Part shown: positions 7,108 to 8,702 of the stretch, piece after piece
Position numbering within the stretch: the stretch's first letter is position 1
Layout of the letters: every line of letters begins with the position of its first letter
Assembly: GCA_964612085.1 (NCBI GenBank)
Contig: CAZTCJ010000127.1
Location: forward strand, 1 to 8,702
Direction of reading: 5' to 3'
DNA from: CAZTCJ01 sp964612085
GTDB taxonomy: Bacteria; Pseudomonadota; Alphaproteobacteria; JAJFIK01
Length of the DNA: 8,702 nucleotides
The notes under the pieces: model-generated
What the model saw: the letters and a program-made list of their open reading frames with translations, nothing else
Told to the model about the DNA's origin: nothing
Databases searched by the model: none
Position numbers and translations under genes: made by a program

Positions 7108-7363
7108 AGTACTGCCTTTCCTTCCGGGACGCGGGCCGCGCGGAGATGATCCGTGTCACGCCGTTCCGGTCCATATGGGCCACGGTGATGATCGCCATCC
7201 CGCCCAGCATGCCGATACTCACTTCCCGGACCTCGCCGTAATCCCGGCTATCGCTGATGGCTGTCAGAACCACGCCCTCGAAACTCTGTTTGGCCTGGTC
7301 AAAGCTGATGCCGTGCTTGGCGATGTTGGATCGGTTCTTGGTCTCGTCCCATTCGAACCGCAT
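7079..7363 (-). CDS. brnT: BrnT-family ribonuclease toxin
   Basis: BrnT is a small RelE-fold ribonuclease toxin; the Brucella homologue cuts RNA and slows growth when not bound by BrnA. The 94-residue protein is full length for the family. It shows the usual opening RFEWDETKNRSNIAKHGISF (2-21, with the conserved KHG around H17), the central GEVREVSIG segment, and the closing signature RIISARPASRKERQYYEEAL (71-90), rich in the Arg and Tyr residues expected near the active site. Nothing suggests it is broken. The ribosome-binding site is weak (AGG about 10 bases before the ATG), in contrast with the good site for brnA, which would favour antitoxin over toxin. A repeated hexamer lies 24-41 bases upstream of the ATG. 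Its upstream spacer is visibly more AT-rich than neighbouring DNA, compatible with horizontal acquisition. Confidence 0.94.
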   Translation of the reverse strand: MRFEWDETKNRSNIAKHGISFDQAKQSFEGVVLTAISDSRDYGEVREVSIGMLGGMAIITVAHMDRNGVTRIISARPASRKERQYYEEALRQTL

Positions 7364-7386
7364 CAGGCTGTCGCCTAAGAGTGAAG

Positions 7387-7404
7387 CTACAAATGTAACT
7401 ACAA
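7387..7404. promoter_or_regulatory. Candidate BrnA operator upstream of brnT
   Basis: On the plus strand the 18 bases read CTACAA-ATGTAA-CTACAA. They form a direct repeat of CTACAA spaced by 12 bases, and also two overlapping near-palindromes, TACA-AA-TGTA and TGTA-AC-TACA, which share the central TGTA. Stacked half-sites of this size suit ribbon-helix-helix repressors such as BrnA, and the position 24-41 bases before the brnT ATG is where an autoregulatory operator would lie. The repeat is seen directly. That BrnA binds it is inference. Confidence 0.45.
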
Positions 7405-7426
7405 CACTTTCGGCAAAGTTGCAATC

Positions 7427-8029
7427 CTATTGTGGCACACGCCACATGGCCTCAAGCGGCGGCGCGCCGGGGCCGGGCTCAAAAATCTCCAACCGTTCAA
7501 AGCCTTGGGCGGCATAAAAGCCGTGATTGCGTGGGTTGGAATTCTCCAGATAGGCCGGCAGGCCCGCGCGGTCGCACGCCTCAAGCACCGGGGCCATCAG
7601 TTTGCGCCCGAGCCCTTTGCCCCGCCCGCTTTCGCGCACGCCGATCATATAGAGATAAAGATGCGGCTCCTTCGGGGTATGCCGGGCCATCTCCTTGCCG
7701 GCAGCCGTGCCCCGCTGCAGCGCGCCGAAACCGCCGTACCGGATCATGTCGAGCGCCATCAACATAAAGTCGGAGAACGGCGGCTCCTTCTCCGCGCCGG
7801 ACAGGAGCCACATGGTCGCCGCCTCGTCATTCGCCAGATGGCAAATCCCGTGGGGCAGATAGACCCCCTTGGCGAACCGGGAAAAGACGGACGGCATGGC
7901 CTTCGGCGTGCCCAGGATCCAGGACGCCACCGGATCGTTGCAGAAAGCCTCTGCAAGAATGTCCCCGATCAGGCGCCAGTCTTGTTGCTCCGCCTGTCTG
8001 AGACCGTCGGGCAGTGTGATGTCGAGCAT
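7427..8029 (-). CDS. GNAT-family N-acetyltransferase
   Basis: This is a 200-residue GNAT acetyltransferase of unknown substrate. The N-terminal part has AFCNDPVASWILG (28-40), a pattern common in GNAT proteins of the broad group that includes puromycin-type acetyltransferases. The C-terminal half carries the core: strand HLYLYMIGV (123-131), acetyl-CoA loop RGKGLGRKLM (136-145), and LENSNPRNHGFYAAQGF (161-177), in which the asparagine and the FY pair are typical motif B residues. The middle, MARHTPKEPHLY, is the usual approach to that core. It is not closely similar to the other acetyltransferase in this window. A strong Shine-Dalgarno sequence GGGAGG precedes the ATG by 9 bases. Only 35 bases separate that ATG from the T-tract of the rplQ terminator, so its promoter must be very compact. 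The brnT ATG lies 63 bases beyond its stop. Confidence 0.87.
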   Translation of the reverse strand: MLDITLPDGLRQAEQQDWRLIGDILAEAFCNDPVASWILGTPKAMPSVFSRFAKGVYLPHGICHLANDEAATMWLLSGAEKEPPFSDFMLMALDMIRYGGFGALQRGTAAGKEMARHTPKEPHLYLYMIGVRESGRGKGLGRKLMAPVLEACDRAGLPAYLENSNPRNHGFYAAQGFERLEIFEPGPGAPPLEAMWRVPQ

Positions 8030-8052
8030 GGATCAAATCCTCCCTGGACGAC

Positions 8053-8082
8053 AGAATAGCGCATAAAAAAAGCGGCCCCCAA
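8053..8082 (-). promoter_or_regulatory. Possible promoter for the acetyltransferase gene at 7427-8029
   Basis: On the minus strand TTGGGG (8082-8077) and TATTCT (8058-8053) are separated by 18 bases and lie just upstream of the Shine-Dalgarno sequence of the gene. They match the sigma-70 -35 and -10 consensus at three and four of six positions. This is a weak match, noted because a promoter is needed here if the terminator works. The -35 hexamer would lie in the terminator hairpin itself. Confidence 0.22.
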
Positions 8083-8092
8083 GGGAGCCGCT
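8065..8092 (-). terminator. Rho-independent terminator after rplQ
   Basis: Read on the minus strand, AGCGGCTCC pairs with GGGGCCGCT around a CTTG loop, giving a 9-bp GC-rich stem with one G-U pair (8092 to 8071), followed directly by a run of seven T residues down to 8065. It is a textbook intrinsic terminator, placed about 30 bases after the rplQ stop, and should end the ribosomal protein/rpoA transcript. Confidence 0.9.
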
Positions 8093-8102
8093 AGCTGAAG
8101 TG

Positions 8103-8119
8103 CCGTTTTAAAAAAACGG
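8103..8119. repeat. Short AT-rich hairpin directly after the rplQ stop
   Basis: CCGTTTT and AAAACGG form a perfect 7-bp inverted repeat around three A/T bases, starting three bases after the rplQ stop codon and about ten bases before the GC-rich terminator hairpin. It has A/T runs but no separate T-tract. It may protect the 3' end of the message or simply extend the terminator region. Confidence 0.5.
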
Positions 8120-8121
8120 TC

Positions 8122-8541
8122 TTATTCTTCGTCATCCTCATCCGCCACCTGGACCGGACCGGAATCCTGGCCTTTGGCGTCCACGTCGCGCTCGACGAAC
8201 TCGATCACGGCCATGGGCGCCGCATCGCCATAGCGGAAACCCGCTTTCAGGATGCGGATATAACCGCCTTGGCGGAACGCATAGCGCGGGCCCAGCACTT
8301 CAAAGAGCTTGCCCACCATGTCGTTGTCGCGGATGCGCGAGAACGCCTGGCGGCGCGCATGGAGATCGCCGCGCTTGCCGAGCGTCACCAGCTTCTCCAC
8401 GTAAGGCCGCAGCTCCTTCGCCTTGGGCAGCGTGGTCTTGATCTGCTCATGCTTGATGAGCGAAGCCGCCATATTGGCCAGCATGGCCCGGCGGTGGGTC
8501 GATGTCCGCCCAAGCTTGCGATACCCGTGTGCGTGACGCAT
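8122..8541 (-). CDS. rplQ: 50S ribosomal protein L17
   Basis: L17 is a protein of the large ribosomal subunit located near the peptide exit tunnel. The 139-residue product begins with the family signature MRHAHGYRKLGRTSTHRRAM, where bacteria usually have MRH...KLGR...HR.AM. It continues with LIKHEQIKTTLPKAKELRP (28-46), VEKLVTLGKRGD, and RQGGYIRILKAGFRYGDAAP (90-109) of the conserved core. The last 25 or so residues (VDAKGQDSGPVQVADEDDEE) form an acidic extension typical of alphaproteobacterial L17. A strong Shine-Dalgarno sequence AAGGAG lies 7 bases before the ATG. It follows rpoA after 82 bases, as in the standard alpha operon, and is followed by a strong terminator. Expression is expected to come mainly from upstream operon promoters; an inverted repeat in its leader (8558-8594) could modulate it. 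Confidence 0.98.
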   Translation of the reverse strand: MRHAHGYRKLGRTSTHRRAMLANMAASLIKHEQIKTTLPKAKELRPYVEKLVTLGKRGDLHARRQAFSRIRDNDMVGKLFEVLGPRYAFRQGGYIRILKAGFRYGDAAPMAVIEFVERDVDAKGQDSGPVQVADEDDEE

Positions 8542-8557
8542 TGGTCTACTCCTTCAT

Positions 8558-8594
8558 GCCAGCCATTCTATGATCGTCAACAAAACAGGCTGGC
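8558..8594. repeat. Inverted repeat in the rpoA-rplQ spacer
   Basis: GCCAGCC (8558-8564) and GGCTGGC (8588-8594) are a perfect 7-bp inverted repeat around a 23-base AT-rich loop. In the minus-strand message the 3' arm ends three bases before the AAGGAG Shine-Dalgarno sequence of rplQ, so a folded stem would abut the ribosome-binding site. It has no T-tract and is not a terminator. It could be an RNA processing or translation-control element, or be chance. Confidence 0.45.
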
Positions 8595-8623
8595 GTCGAC
8601 TCCCCTAACCGCTTAGCGCGGGA

Positions 8624-8702
8624 TCAATACTGGTCCTCGAAGCGCTTGGCCAGATCCTCGATATTCTCAGGCGGCCAGTTGGGCACTTCCATGCCCAGAT
8701 GC
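8624..8702 (-). CDS. rpoA: DNA-directed RNA polymerase subunit alpha, C-terminal end (partial)
   Basis: This is the C-terminal end of the RNA polymerase alpha subunit; the rest lies beyond the right edge. The 25 residues before the TGA are HLGMEVPNWPPENIEDLAK (first 19) then RFEDQY. The segment LGMEVPNWPPENIE is the closing part of the alpha C-terminal domain as found in alphaproteobacteria, where LGM..P.WPP..I is characteristic. This domain contacts UP elements and activators. Placement directly before rplQ is the universal bacterial order and supports the call. The fragment is too short to appear as a long open frame. Only the end is visible, so the start, length and integrity cannot be judged. 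Confidence 0.93.
   Translation of the reverse strand, partial: HLGMEVPNWPPENIEDLAKRFEDQY

Noticed and set aside
7402..7421. Hairpin between the acetyltransferase gene and brnT as a terminator (CAAC/GTTG plus TTT/AAA with a bulge)
   Set aside because: The stem is short, bulged and AT-rich and has no T-run after it, so it would not work as an intrinsic terminator.
1..8702. CRISPR arrays, tRNA genes, insertion sequences, phage or plasmid genes
   Set aside because: I saw no regularly spaced repeats, no tRNA-like cloverleaf, no transposase or integrase motifs, and no terminal inverted repeats around the accessory block.

Overview
The window is GC-rich, densely packed bacterial chromosome, most likely from an alphaproteobacterium. 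The evidence is the C-terminus of RpoA (ends ...WPPENIEDLAKRFEDQY), the L17 sequence, and the gene order rpoA - rplQ - Do protease - rarA - crcB - rluC-type pseudouridine synthase - HAD phosphatase. From memory, that order recurs in Caulobacterales, Rhodobacterales and Rhizobiales. I cannot name a genus.

All genes except the first read on the minus strand, so the biological order runs from right to left. At the right edge lie the last codons of rpoA and then rplQ, the end of the ribosomal protein/RNA polymerase alpha operon, closed by a strong intrinsic terminator (8065-8092). Next comes a small accessory block absent from the order I remember: a GNAT acetyltransferase (7427-8029), a BrnT/BrnA type II toxin-antitoxin pair (7079-7363 and 6829-7107), and a second GNAT acetyltransferase (6347-6832) whose GTG start overlaps the brnA stop. 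A repeated hexamer just upstream of brnT is a candidate BrnA operator.

The backbone then resumes with a compact operon: Do-like periplasmic serine protease (4817-6262), rarA (3501-4820), crcB (3103-3504), an RluA/RluC-type pseudouridine synthase (2111-3106) and a HAD phosphatase (1428-2099). The first three junctions are 4-base start/stop overlaps (GTGA, ATGA, ATGA). The fourth is a short gap in which the Shine-Dalgarno sequence runs into the upstream stop codon. The operon joins envelope protein quality control, replication-fork maintenance, fluoride export, rRNA modification and phosphate-ester clean-up, a housekeeping mix rather than one pathway. On the far left, a plus-strand MscS-type mechanosensitive channel gene converges on it with only 10 bases between the stop codons.

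Most of the window is conventional and I see no clearly new system. The parts most worth a second look are the brnT-brnA-acetyltransferase coupling, the repeat upstream of brnT, the inverted repeat in the rplQ leader, and the way the acetyltransferase gene at 7427-8029 starts almost on top of the rplQ terminator. No stretch longer than 300 bases lacks a gene.
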